This document shows, one piece after another, positions 1 through 7,443 of a DNA stretch of 32,701 nucleotides. Made by a program: the position numbers and the translations under genes. The DNA comes from Bacteroidales bacterium (GTDB lineage: Bacteria > Bacteroidota > Bacteroidia > Bacteroidales > UBA7960): assembly GCA_003554665.1 (NCBI GenBank), contig PWGY01000103.1:1-32701 (forward strand). The letters run 5' to 3'. The number at the start of each line of letters is the position of its first letter. Positions within the stretch are counted from its first letter, which is position 1. The notes beneath the pieces are model-generated. The model had not been told where the DNA came from, did no database searches, and saw only the letters and a program-made list of their open reading frames with translations.

Positions 1-6
1 AGTGAA

Positions 7-558
7 CTAATTATTCTTGTCAAAACGAAGCTTTTTCAGGGCTTCCTGTGAGGATGCAGCCAGGGACTCAAGGGTGTTGCCGGTCTTGAGATCGACAGAA
101 TGCCTGGCAACCTTGTCCAGCATATCTTTGTCACATCCTGAATCCTCCTGTTCGTCTCCGGAATGGGCACGCTTGATGGGAAGATCCAGGTGGATGTACT
201 CATACACATAATGTGAAATATCGAAATGGCCGGTCTCATAAGGAATCACAACCACATCTTCAGACTGCTCTGTAAAACCATCACCGAATTTTACGTACAT
301 CCGGTGATCGTCCTCAACAGGCTGACGGTATGGTTGAAGGCAAACGTCGCAATCAAGCTCCACCCAGCCCTTAAATTCATAATCAATGACCAGCATGTCA
401 CTTTCCTTTTCCATGATCAGGTCGAGTGATATCCGGCCACGGACAATTTCCGACCGCTCAAAGCAGGCAAAAAAATCATCTCCGATCTCGTAAGAAAACC
501 GGTGAGTTCCCTGCGACAACCCCGCAAACCCAATATTGTATGGCTTCAGTTCTTCCAA
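7..558 (-). CDS. DUF177/YceD family protein, probable large-subunit ribosome accessory factor
   Basis: The protein has 183 residues. It resembles the Bacteroidota form of DUF177 (YceD): an opening KPYNIGFAGLSQG segment, a CxxC pair at C70/C73 (CDVCLQPY), and a later LPIKRAH segment followed by GCDKDML. The family is linked to 23S rRNA/50S metabolism and usually sits directly upstream of rpmF (ribosomal protein L32). Here rpmF would lie just left of base 1, so it cannot be confirmed. No in-frame ATG exists near the family start; the open frame begins at TTG (556-558), which gives a normal N-terminus. An upstream ATT at 574-576 is the other possible start. A promoter box lies about 30 bp upstream. 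The family call is fairly sure; the start codon is not. Confidence 0.85.
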   Translation of the reverse strand: MEELKPYNIGFAGLSQGTHRFSYEIGDDFFACFERSEIVRGRISLDLIMEKESDMLVIDYEFKGWVELDCDVCLQPYRQPVEDDHRMYVKFGDGFTEQSEDVVVIPYETGHFDISHYVYEYIHLDLPIKRAHSGDEQEDSGCDKDMLDKVARHSVDLKTGNTLESLAASSQEALKKLRFDKNN

Positions 559-584
559 CAGCCTGTCCTGTTTAATAAAGTTTG

Positions 585-592
585 CAAAGATA
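585..592 (-). promoter_or_regulatory. Candidate -7 promoter box for the DUF177 gene
   Basis: On the minus strand this reads TATCTTTG, a full match to the Bacteroidota TAnnTTTG box. Transcription would start near 580, giving a leader of roughly 20 nt to the TTG start. No clear -33 TTG was seen, only an A/T-rich tract. Confidence 0.5.
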
Positions 593-628
593 AGACGAAT
601 GTCCGTAAAAAAAAAGCTTTTATCCGGA

Positions 629-3600
629 TTACTTGAATGCTTTCTCGAGCAGTCCGTCTCCTTCTAGGTTCAGGCGCCTGAAGTAAGACGGTACTTCTTT
701 ACCTGTCAGGCTATCTACATAAAGCTTAGCCAGATACTGCCCCAGCATAAAGCCCTGTCCGCGCAAACCAAGGAAAAGACCCTTCTCCACATCGATGATC
801 ATTTTGGGTTCAATATAGTAACCTGCCCAAAGGGCCTGAAACCCCACGGAAGATATTTCAGGAATCCAGTCCACAAAAACCTCCGACACTATTTCCGAAA
901 AATCTCTGGAGTTGGTCTTTACGTCTTTATCGGTTTCATTGGGTTCAACTTCAGGTGAAGCACAGCCAATGACCTGCCCGGTATCTGCAAGCTGCTGCCC
1001 GTAAACTGCTGTGAAACCTTTGTAGCGACGCCGGTCGATCAGCATATTCATAGGGTTTCCGTCAATGCCGAGCATTGGCAGCCGGCGGGTTATGAATGCC
1101 TGGTGCTTTACAGGATACAGACCCGTTTCAATACCCATTTTACGGGCAAAGTAATCTCCCTTGTCACCAAGGGCGTTAATAAACAGCGGGGTGTGGTACT
1201 CAACAAACTCTCCTTCATGGGTGCGCACCACGGCTTTATACGTGTCCCCGTCGCGCAGTACATCAATCAGTTCGGAATTCTCCATCACCTTTCCGCCACG
1301 GTTGATCCCAAGCTGTCGAAGCGTTTCAATCACCTTGCCCGGAGTGGCCTGCCAGCATTCACTGGTTTTCAGGGCAGCCAGGTATTTATTGTTTGAATCA
1401 TTGAAATAAGGGGATATTTCCTTTTTAAAGTCCTTCGGGCTAACCATGCGGGCATCCTGCCAGCTCATGGAGTCTTCAAGTGCCCTGTACATGGCCTCGT
1501 CATGGGCAAATGTAATGTAGTTGATCTGCCTGAAATCAGTATCTCCCTTTTCCTCCAGCTCCCTGAACAACTCCAGGTTGTGCCTGGCAATGTCAGTCAG
1601 TTCAGGTAAACTGAAAGCGGGGCGGCCACCGGCAATATTCCTCCATGAGGACCCGAAGCCGTAATTCAGCAAAACGGGCTCATATTGCTCCTCTGCAAGA
1701 AAGCGGAAAAGGGCACTCCCGCCAATGCCGCCCCCGGCAACCAGGGCCGGTACTTCAATGACCCGGCGGGGTTTGTACACAGTATTGGTTTCTATCTTGT
1801 CATGGACAGGCGAAGGATACAACTCTCCGATGGTTACCTGGTTCGACATGGGTGCCCTGGGAGTAGATCCGCCGACCAGCTCTATCCCCATCGGCCTGAG
1901 GTTTTGCCGCAGGCGCAACAGGCATCGCTTGCCACGGCAGGGGCCCATCCCAAGGTGGGTGGTATGTTTAACCTCGTCCACAGAAATAAATTTGCGGTCA
2001 CCGATCACCTTGAGCACATCATCCAGAACTACATCATCGCAATGACACATGTATATATCTCCGGCCAGATCTCCCTTGTGCGGCTGGATGTCCAACGGTT
2101 CCGGGTATTCATTTTTTACCACAAACCCCCTGACCCTGAGCTGTTGCTCCCTTGTCATTTCCCAGGCTTTTACCCGGGCAATATGGGTTAGGTTCTTTTT
2201 GCGCAACACCTTCTGGATAACCCCTTCACCAAGAATATTGGCATTGTTGTCCACCAGGTAAATCTCCTCCCCTTCTTCCCTGTCAAACTCAATCGGGAGA
2301 AAAAAGATACCTTTCTTCAGGTTATAGCCGAAAATGGCCAGACCCGGGCATTGATAGACGCAGTCCATGCAACCCACACATTTTTCAAAGTCAATATGCG
2401 GCACTGTGCTGGTGGATGATTTTGTAATGGCGCCGTATTTGCAGGCAAAAGCGCAGGGGTTGCAGGCAAAGCCATGCAGGCAGTCAATAACCACAAAAGG
2501 TTTCTCCATCCTTGCCTCATCCGGCATAAAAGGCTCATCAAGCACCTGTATCGGATGCTGCTGAGAGTCAATATACTCCTTGGAAACAAGCAGGTAGTCA
2601 TCATAGCTGAAGCGTTGCTTCATGTTCTCCAGGATTTCATAGGCCACCTGCTTGCCACGCAGTACCGCACTGGTTCCTTCACCGATCCGGATGGCATCAC
2701 CCGCACCATAACACTTGCGCCCGAACATTTCCCTGCCTTTTTCCAGCAATGTATCATCGGGGATTAGCCCGGTGCAAATATTGATGGCATCAATGCCCCG
2801 GATCACCTTCTCTGTGCCGGGTATTGGTTTAAAGTTCTCTGATTCCGCCACAACGGCACCAGCCACCCCGTCTCCTTTTCGATTGGGAAGGGCTTCCAGA
2901 ATCATATGGGAAAGCATAACCGGGATTCCCAGCCTGCGCACCCTGTTGGCCTGAACAGGGAAGCCTCCTTCATGGGGCATCCCCTCGACGATGGCTTTCA
3001 CACGCGCCCCTGCCTGAGTAAGCTGATAGCTGACCAGGTAACCAATATTTCCTGCACCCACCGTCAGAATATTTTTCCCCAGCAGGGTCAGCTCCGTATT
3101 CATCATCTTCTGCACGACTGCTGCTGTATAAACCCCCGGGATGTCATCATTATGGAATGTGGGCAGGAAAGGCACAGCGCCGGTGGCAACCACAAAATGT
3201 TCGCAGTCAATGTAAAAAATCTCCTGAGTCTTCAGGTTTTTTACAGCCACCCGGTGGGGTTCAAAAATATCCCAAACCGTACAGTCAAGCATGATACCTT
3301 CATGACTTTCACCTGCAAGGGTTTTGGATATCTCAAACCCGCGCATCCCGCCGTATTTTTTCTCTTTCTCAAAAAAGAAGAACTGGTGGGTCTGCATATT
3401 AAACTGCCCGCCGATCTCTGCATTGTTGTCGACCACAATGTTGCTGATGCCATGTTCGCTGAGAAGCTCCCTGGTGGCCAAACCGGCAGGTCCGGCGCCA
3501 ACGATAACCACTTGTGTCTTGTAAACCCTGATGCCGCCGGCCTTCACAAAAACAGAAGGCGCGGGCACATAATCCCGGGGGATCTCGGCTACCGTTTGCA

Positions 3601-3859
3601 CTTTATCAGCAAGCGTAATGCAGATTCGTTTTACCTCACCGTCAACAAGCATTTCACATGCACCGCACTTGCCAATGCCACACTCCAGGCTCCTGTCCCG
3701 GTTTTTTACGCTGTGGCTGTGCACCGGATAGCCCGCCCGGTGTAAAGCAGCTGCAATGGTATATCCTTTTTCGCCTTCTACAGTACGCCCCTTGTATTGA
3801 AAGTAGACTTTTTCCTGATCTGTTACGTCCAGAATGGGGTGTTTATCTATTTTATCCAT
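629..3859 (-). CDS. Multi-domain FAD/Fe-S oxidoreductase (HcnABC / sarcosine oxidase alpha / dye-linked proline dehydrogenase-like fusion)
   Basis: The protein has 1076 residues. Domains in order: a plant-type [2Fe-2S] domain with C60, C65, C68, C80; an FAD domain starting at GAGPAG (121-126); an NAD(P)/FAD Rossmann motif GAGNIG (268-273); a ferredoxin-like section with C460/C466/C469/C473 and a classic CxxCxxCxxxC at 494-504; a BFD-like [2Fe-2S] domain with C605, C607, C641, C646; and a second FAD domain of the glycine/D-amino-acid oxidase (DAO) type with GGGIGG at 709-714. In HcnABC, opine oxidases and dye-linked proline dehydrogenases these modules are usually separate subunits. The likely reaction is oxidation of an amino acid or other secondary amine with electrons passed down the Fe-S chain. 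The substrate cannot be read from sequence. ATG start; no signal peptide, so cytoplasmic. It stands alone, without a transporter or pathway neighbour. Confidence 0.85.
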   Translation of the reverse strand: MDKIDKHPILDVTDQEKVYFQYKGRTVEGEKGYTIAAALHRAGYPVHSHSVKNRDRSLECGIGKCGACEMLVDGEVKRICITLADKVQTVAEIPRDYVPAPSVFVKAGGIRVYKTQVVIVGAGPAGLATRELLSEHGISNIVVDNNAEIGGQFNMQTHQFFFFEKEKKYGGMRGFEISKTLAGESHEGIMLDCTVWDIFEPHRVAVKNLKTQEIFYIDCEHFVVATGAVPFLPTFHNDDIPGVYTAAVVQKMMNTELTLLGKNILTVGAGNIGYLVSYQLTQAGARVKAIVEGMPHEGGFPVQANRVRRLGIPVMLSHMILEALPNRKGDGVAGAVVAESENFKPIPGTEKVIRGIDAINICTGLIPDDTLLEKGREMFGRKCYGAGDAIRIGEGTSAVLRGKQVAYEILENMKQRFSYDDYLLVSKEYIDSQQHPIQVLDEPFMPDEARMEKPFVVIDCLHGFACNPCAFACKYGAITKSSTSTVPHIDFEKCVGCMDCVYQCPGLAIFGYNLKKGIFFLPIEFDREEGEEIYLVDNNANILGEGVIQKVLRKKNLTHIARVKAWEMTREQQLRVRGFVVKNEYPEPLDIQPHKGDLAGDIYMCHCDDVVLDDVLKVIGDRKFISVDEVKHTTHLGMGPCRGKRCLLRLRQNLRPMGIELVGGSTPRAPMSNQVTIGELYPSPVHDKIETNTVYKPRRVIEVPALVAGGGIGGSALFRFLAEEQYEPVLLNYGFGSSWRNIAGGRPAFSLPELTDIARHNLELFRELEEKGDTDFRQINYITFAHDEAMYRALEDSMSWQDARMVSPKDFKKEISPYFNDSNNKYLAALKTSECWQATPGKVIETLRQLGINRGGKVMENSELIDVLRDGDTYKAVVRTHEGEFVEYHTPLFINALGDKGDYFARKMGIETGLYPVKHQAFITRRLPMLGIDGNPMNMLIDRRRYKGFTAVYGQQLADTGQVIGCASPEVEPNETDKDVKTNSRDFSEIVSEVFVDWIPEISSVGFQALWAGYYIEPKMIIDVEKGLFLGLRGQGFMLGQYLAKLYVDSLTGKEVPSYFRRLNLEGDGLLEKAFK

Positions 3860-3943
3860 ATAACAAACAAGTTAACAAACACATCATATTATGCCGTGCC
3901 GCCTTTCTAAACCCGGCACCCGATCCACCTCAAATTTCGGTGG

Positions 3944-3951
3944 CAAAGGTA
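3944..3951 (-). promoter_or_regulatory. Candidate -7 promoter box for the multi-domain oxidoreductase
   Basis: The minus strand reads TACCTTTG, a full TAnnTTTG match. Transcription would start near 3938, leaving a leader of about 78 nt. That leader contains a 6-bp hairpin (3896-3901 pairing with 3914-3919, GTGCCG/CGGCAC). No convincing -33 element is visible. The rest of 3860-4133 shows no gene. Confidence 0.45.
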
Positions 3952-4133
3952 ACGGATTTTTTGTATATTTCGGGCACGCAGGGATTCTGCTTCCGGCACA
4001 CAGACAGCCCTGCAAATATATTTAAATGCCCATGTACAGTCAACAACTGCACGTCTTATTATCATAAAAGGCTCAGCCAAATGCTGACCTGCTTATGTAT
4101 TGTAACGAAAACGTATACCAAACACCAGCTCCC

Positions 4134-4874
4134 ATGAAAAAAATCACAACCATTGCCATCATTTTCGGCTTGTTGGGCATAGCAGCCATTGTGTTTACGA
4201 TAGGTTCAAGAAGCCTCACACCTGAAGCCCATAGTAATGAAACCACAAAATTCAGCGAAACCATGCATGTACAGCCCGGAAGTACCATTGAGCTCCCGCA
4301 GCCCGTTACTGACGGGGACATGAGCCTGGAAGAAGCCCTGACCCTTCGCCGCTCAGTTCGTTCCTACACGGAAGAACCATTGACGCTTTCAGAGGTTTCT
4401 CAACTGCTTTGGTCAGCCCAGGGCATCACCAATGAGCGGGGGTTCCGAACCGCTCCCTCGGCGGGTGCAACCTTCCCACTGGAAATGTTTCTGGTAGTCA
4501 ATGATGTGGACGATTTGGAAAGGGGCCTCTACCATTACCACCCCGATGAGCATCACCTGGAATTGATGCGCGAGGCCGATTTGGCAGAACCTCTTTACCA
4601 GGCAAGCATGAGCCAGTCCATGATCCTTGACGGGGGCATTGTGCTGGTTTTTGGCGCAGTCTTTGAAAGGACCACTGAAAGGTATGGAGACAGGGGCATC
4701 AGGTATGTTCATAATGAAATAGGTCACGCTTCACAGAATGTCCACCTGCAGGCAGCAGCCCTGGATCTTGGGACTGTGGTAATCGGAGCTTACGATGACG
4801 ATGAGGTCGAAGACATCCTCCAGCTGGGAGATCAGTACAATGTACTTTACCTGATGCCGGTAGGGAAGCAATAA
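4134..4874 (+). CDS. Membrane-anchored SagB/ThcOx-family nitroreductase-like dehydrogenase
   Basis: The protein has 246 residues from the ATG at 4134. I chose this start, not an in-frame start at 4095, because the protein then opens with MKKITTIAII and a hydrophobic segment (about residues 4-23), typical of a signal anchor or uncleaved signal peptide. The rest is a nitroreductase fold of the SagB/ThcOx type: SLEEALTLRRSVRSY (RRSVRSY at 72-78), then a long SAGATFPLEMFLVV strand and a C-terminal half with HNEIGHASQNVHLQA. These proteins bind FMN; the best-known members dehydrogenate azolines in peptide natural products, but many, like this one, are solitary with unknown substrate. No cyclodehydratase, precursor peptide or exporter is nearby. 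It converges on the beta-barrel gene at 5000. Confidence 0.85.
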   Translation: MKKITTIAIIFGLLGIAAIVFTIGSRSLTPEAHSNETTKFSETMHVQPGSTIELPQPVTDGDMSLEEALTLRRSVRSYTEEPLTLSEVSQLLWSAQGITNERGFRTAPSAGATFPLEMFLVVNDVDDLERGLYHYHPDEHHLELMREADLAEPLYQASMSQSMILDGGIVLVFGAVFERTTERYGDRGIRYVHNEIGHASQNVHLQAAALDLGTVVIGAYDDDEVEDILQLGDQYNVLYLMPVGKQ

Positions 4875-4965
4875 CGTCCTGTCTTCCCGGCACCAACTCT
4901 GCATAAAGCCTGTTGATAATATATTTCGGAAAAGGAAGCAGGTTCGCGGAAAAGGAAAACTTTAG

Positions 4966-5000
4966 CCGTAGTAATCAGGGGAAGTATCAGGAGAACGTAT
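4966..5000. repeat. Short intergenic repeat: 15-mer plus 13-bp tandem units
   Basis: The 15-mer at 4966-4980 (CCGTAGTAATCAGGG) matches 14 of 15 bases at 18907-18921, just after tdk. It merges into imperfect 13-bp units, TAATCAGGGGAAG (4972-4984) and TATCAGGAGAACG (4985-4997), ending at the stop codon of the minus-strand gene at 5000. A doubled CGGAAAAGGAA also lies just upstream (about 4927-4957). Confidence 0.5.
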
Positions 5001-6367
5001 CAGAAGCCATAGGAAATCCCGGTCTGCAAGGAAAAACCGTAGGGGTAAGCGTATCCCGTCATCACCCCTTCACCCACGATCGGGCTGACGAAAAGTTGCC
5101 CGGTGGGTTCGAGGTGGAAGGTCAGGTTTCCGGTAAGCGGAATATCCATGGCAATACCGCCAATGGCAGAGAAATTGAATTTCCTCAGACCGTCGGTTTT
5201 GCCGATGGGGTTCTGCATCATGTCATCTCCAAGAAACACATCATTATTCAGCAGGTAGCTCGCTGAAACACCTCCCTTAAGACGTAATCCGACATTTCCT
5301 CCTTCGTAAAGCGCATACCGGAATACCACGGGAATTTCCACAAAACGGAAAACCTGTGTGACTCCCTCCCGGGATTCAGACAGGGATTGGACATCGGTGC
5401 CTTCCATCGCATGACGGTTGGTCAGTACCCGGTATGACTGCTGGTCAGAAAAATAAAGATGTGGGTCGGAAAGGCGAATATTCCCCTGCGAGGTAATAAT
5501 GGTTTGTGGGTGGTTTACCGACCCCCCATGACCGGCAAAAAGAGGCATGCGGGAGGGATGCTGATAAGACATGATATCCTTAACATACTGCCCCATATTC
5601 ATATAGCTGATCCCGGCCTGCAAGGTCCAGCGGGGAGAAAGCTCAAAAAAAGCATCCAGTCCGGCAGAATAGGTCAGGATCTGCTCCTCCAGCGACTGAA
5701 AGGGGATGTCACTGAAAGACATTCCATTGGTTCCCCGTAAAATGCGAAAATTGTATTGCGGGGCAAAATGGGCCCCGAATCTTATATTGTTACCCACACT
5801 GCCGCCATCAGTTGCAGCGGCAAGAACTTGAATGTCGGAGCTTCCACTCAGAATTTCACTTCCGGATTCAAACGCTTCCCCACCACCTGTTCCTCTGTTA
5901 GGTTCCGGGAATGGAAAAAGGGTTAAAGAAGCTCTGTCAAGATAGACACCTGGCCGCGCAGTCATTCTTCCGGGATCAGAGAATGATGCCCTTGCAGGCG
6001 AAAGCTGACCTGCCTGAACAGCGGTACCGGGAAAACCGGCAAGCGTTGATGGCCGCGCTTCTTCCCTTTGCTCACCAGGAGCAGTCACACGATCCGGTTG
6101 CAGGTCGAACAGGGGGGTGTCCTGCACAGACCAGTCAGCAATCTCAGTGTCCTGACCTGACCTGTTCAGAAATAGAAAATTCAGTGATAATAAACTGACA
6201 ATAAGCACTGCAACAGTGGCAGCCACACGAAAGACAACCGGGGCAACGCCACTGCGGGAAGGCTTTTTGATGGACTCAGAGATAGCGAGCCATGCCTCAA
6301 CGGGGGGATTCACTTCCAGCCCCTCCAGCTTTTCCCGAAACTTTCTGTCAATATATTCCTGATTCAC
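5000..6367 (-). CDS. Membrane-anchored protein with C-terminal outer-membrane beta-barrel, next to ECF sigma factor
   Basis: The protein has 455 residues with a GTG start (6365-6367). Residues 1-40 are charged and cytoplasmic in character (RKFREKLEGLEVNPP, then EAWLAISESIKK). A single hydrophobic helix follows at about 43-66, then a Ser/Pro/Gly-rich linker to about 195. The C-terminal 260 residues alternate polar and aromatic positions like a small porin-type barrel and end in SYGF, with the terminal aromatic expected for an outer-membrane strand. The N-terminus resembles the anti-sigma-like segments of Bacteroidota proteins encoded after ECF sigma genes. The sigma gene ends 19 bp upstream, so the two are almost certainly co-transcribed. 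A role as regulator of that sigma factor is inference; no zinc-type anti-sigma motif is visible. Confidence 0.75.
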   Translation of the reverse strand: MNQEYIDRKFREKLEGLEVNPPVEAWLAISESIKKPSRSGVAPVVFRVAATVAVLIVSLLSLNFLFLNRSGQDTEIADWSVQDTPLFDLQPDRVTAPGEQREEARPSTLAGFPGTAVQAGQLSPARASFSDPGRMTARPGVYLDRASLTLFPFPEPNRGTGGGEAFESGSEILSGSSDIQVLAAATDGGSVGNNIRFGAHFAPQYNFRILRGTNGMSFSDIPFQSLEEQILTYSAGLDAFFELSPRWTLQAGISYMNMGQYVKDIMSYQHPSRMPLFAGHGGSVNHPQTIITSQGNIRLSDPHLYFSDQQSYRVLTNRHAMEGTDVQSLSESREGVTQVFRFVEIPVVFRYALYEGGNVGLRLKGGVSASYLLNNDVFLGDDMMQNPIGKTDGLRKFNFSAIGGIAMDIPLTGNLTFHLEPTGQLFVSPIVGEGVMTGYAYPYGFSLQTGISYGF

Positions 6368-6386
6368 TTTATGACTGGTTTATGGC

Positions 6387-6935
6387 CTAAATTGCCTGCA
6401 GAATTACTTCAAATTCCTTATTCAGTTTATGTTTTAAAATCCGTCGTGCCCTCGCCAGATTTGAACGGGCCGTTGATTCGGAGACATCAAGTGCTTCGGC
6501 AATCTCCTTATGACTATAACCTTCAAGGGCATACAGGTTAAACACCATTCTGTATTGAACGGGCAGTTGCTGCACAACATTCAGAATATCCCTGACATTC
6601 AGTGCCCCAACCCCCTTATTTTCATGAACAAATTCGCCATCATCGACAACCTCTTCCACAGACAGATGGTAAATCCGCTCTCTGTACTTTTCAATGGCAG
6701 TATTGACAAAAATCCTTTTGATCCAACCTTCCAGGCTTCCCTTCCCGGTATATGATGCCAGGTTTTTATATACCTTGATAAAGCCTTCCTGTAATATATC
6801 CTGCGCCTCATCCGTACTGGCCGCATAGCGCAGGCAGATCCCGTACATCTTACGTGAATACATCGCGTAAAGCCGATACTGATCCACCTTCCGGGATTGC
6901 AGGCACCCCTTTAATATTTTTTTTATTACATCCAC
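6387..6935 (-). CDS. ECF-type RNA polymerase sigma factor (sigma-70 family)
   Basis: The protein has 182 residues with a GTG start at 6933-6935. Sigma region 2 spans about 20-90 (RKMYGICLRYAASTDEAQD, then ILQEGFIKVYKNL, and a W in GSLEGWIKRI). Region 4.2 is about 112-170, with a helix-turn-helix in YSHKEIAEALDVSESTARSN. Region 3 is absent, which defines the ECF class. It directs RNA polymerase to a small regulon. The membrane-anchored barrel protein immediately downstream is the likely partner. A strong promoter with both boxes lies just upstream. Confidence 0.93.
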   Translation of the reverse strand: MDVIKKILKGCLQSRKVDQYRLYAMYSRKMYGICLRYAASTDEAQDILQEGFIKVYKNLASYTGKGSLEGWIKRIFVNTAIEKYRERIYHLSVEEVVDDGEFVHENKGVGALNVRDILNVVQQLPVQYRMVFNLYALEGYSHKEIAEALDVSESTARSNLARARRILKHKLNKEFEVILQAI

Positions 6936-6954
6936 CCTGGAGTGTTTTATAAGA

Positions 6955-6987
6955 CAAAGATAAAAAATATCCGGTCTTTTATCAAAA
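6955..6987 (-). promoter_or_regulatory. Promoter of the sigma factor/barrel operon
   Basis: On the minus strand TTTTG (6987-6983) is followed after 20 bases by TATCTTTG (6962-6955), a full match to the Bacteroidota TTTG / TAnnTTTG promoter. The start would be near 6949, only about 14 nt ahead of the GTG start codon. Confidence 0.65.
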
Positions 6988-7048
6988 CCTCCAGATCCAT
7001 TTAGGCAGTTGACCTTCAGATTTTTACCGGCTTATTAAAAAAAAACAA

Positions 7049-7094
7049 CCCGTTTGAGGACTGGTTAAATGTCGCTCAAACGGGAGTTTTTTTT
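7049..7094. terminator. Bidirectional intrinsic terminator
   Basis: CCCGTTTGAG (7049-7058) pairs perfectly with CTCAAACGGG (7075-7084), a 10-bp stem with a 16-nt loop. Eight Ts follow on the plus strand (7087-7094), and a run of A on the other side gives a T-tract for minus-strand transcripts. It would stop minus-strand transcription before the sigma gene promoter. Confidence 0.8.
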
Positions 7095-7121
7095 GCATGT
7101 ATTTATAGGGAAACAAGCCGA

Positions 7122-7250
7122 AGAAAAAACGTTTCAGGGAAGTGGCCGCCTGGTTAGTTGTTGTTGGTTAATGGTGGTGATTGGGTTTCCTCGATCGATG
7201 GTGAAACTTTCGAGGCGTAAAGCGACCACTTCCGTATCCCCTGAAACGAT
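7122..7250 (-). ncRNA. Candidate structured small RNA (novel, minus strand)
   Basis: On the minus strand 7248-7240 (CGTTTCAGG) pairs with 7138-7130 (CCTGAAACG). After a one-sided 7-nt bulge (7239-7233), 7232-7222 pairs with 7149-7139 over 11 bp (GAAGTGGTCGC with GCGGCCACTTC, one G-T pair). Inside is a 6-bp hairpin (CCTCGA/TCGAGG, 7215-7210 with 7194-7189). It is followed by a 39-nt stretch (7188-7150) that is almost free of G and rich in A and C. The 3' arm runs directly into TTTTTT (7129-7124). A near-consensus -7 box ends 7 bp before the first paired base. The element is therefore a self-contained transcription unit of about 120 nt with both ends in one stem. It could be 6S-like, but the open region is one-sided, unlike typical 6S RNA. 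Confidence 0.6.
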
Positions 7251-7254
7251 AATA

Positions 7255-7263
7255 CAAAACCTA
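7255..7263 (-). promoter_or_regulatory. Candidate -7 box of the small RNA
   Basis: The minus strand reads TAGGTTTTG, one base longer than the TAnnTTTG consensus. The expected start, 7248-7251, coincides with the first base of the long stem of the candidate RNA. No good -33 TTG is seen, only T-rich sequence. Confidence 0.4.
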
Positions 7264-7295
7264 AAAAAGAACGATATAAAAAAAGGAGAAAAACG

Positions 7296-7314
7296 CCCGG
7301 TTAAAACCCCCGGG
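7296..7314 (-). terminator. Probable terminator of the TPR operon
   Basis: On the minus strand CCCGG (7314-7310) pairs with CCGGG (7300-7296) around a 9-nt loop, followed by CGTTTTTC and then a second T-run. It lies 130 bp after the stop of the TPR gene and before the candidate small RNA. The stem is short. The stretch 7315-7443 shows nothing else recognisable. Confidence 0.5.
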
Positions 7315-7443
7315 AAGCGATTAATGGCATTGTATTCATTCAATAAGAAAAGAACGCAACGAGATCGCAGTCAATCTTTCCGTGCGACTTCTAATAAGAA
7401 GACGAAAAAAAAGAAGCCAACGCTGCGTCAGGGTCAAAAAAAA

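Noticed and set aside
2906..3745. Plus-strand 279-codon frame opposite the multi-domain oxidoreductase
   Set aside because: The minus-strand frame is full of cofactor-binding motifs; the plus-strand frame has no recognisable features and no promoter.
4134..4874. A peptide natural-product (azoline) gene cluster around the SagB-like gene
   Set aside because: No cyclodehydratase, precursor peptide or exporter occurs within the flanking genes.
7130..7248. Firm assignment of the structured RNA as 6S RNA
   Set aside because: It is shorter than usual and its internal open region is on one side only; without covariance scoring the name cannot be supported.
7134..7343. Minus-strand 69-codon frame across the candidate small RNA, with a Thr/Gln-rich end resembling a leader peptide
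   Set aside because: It spans a terminator hairpin and the RNA stem, has no good ribosome-binding context, and no amino-acid biosynthesis operon follows; a further terminator separates it from the sigma gene.
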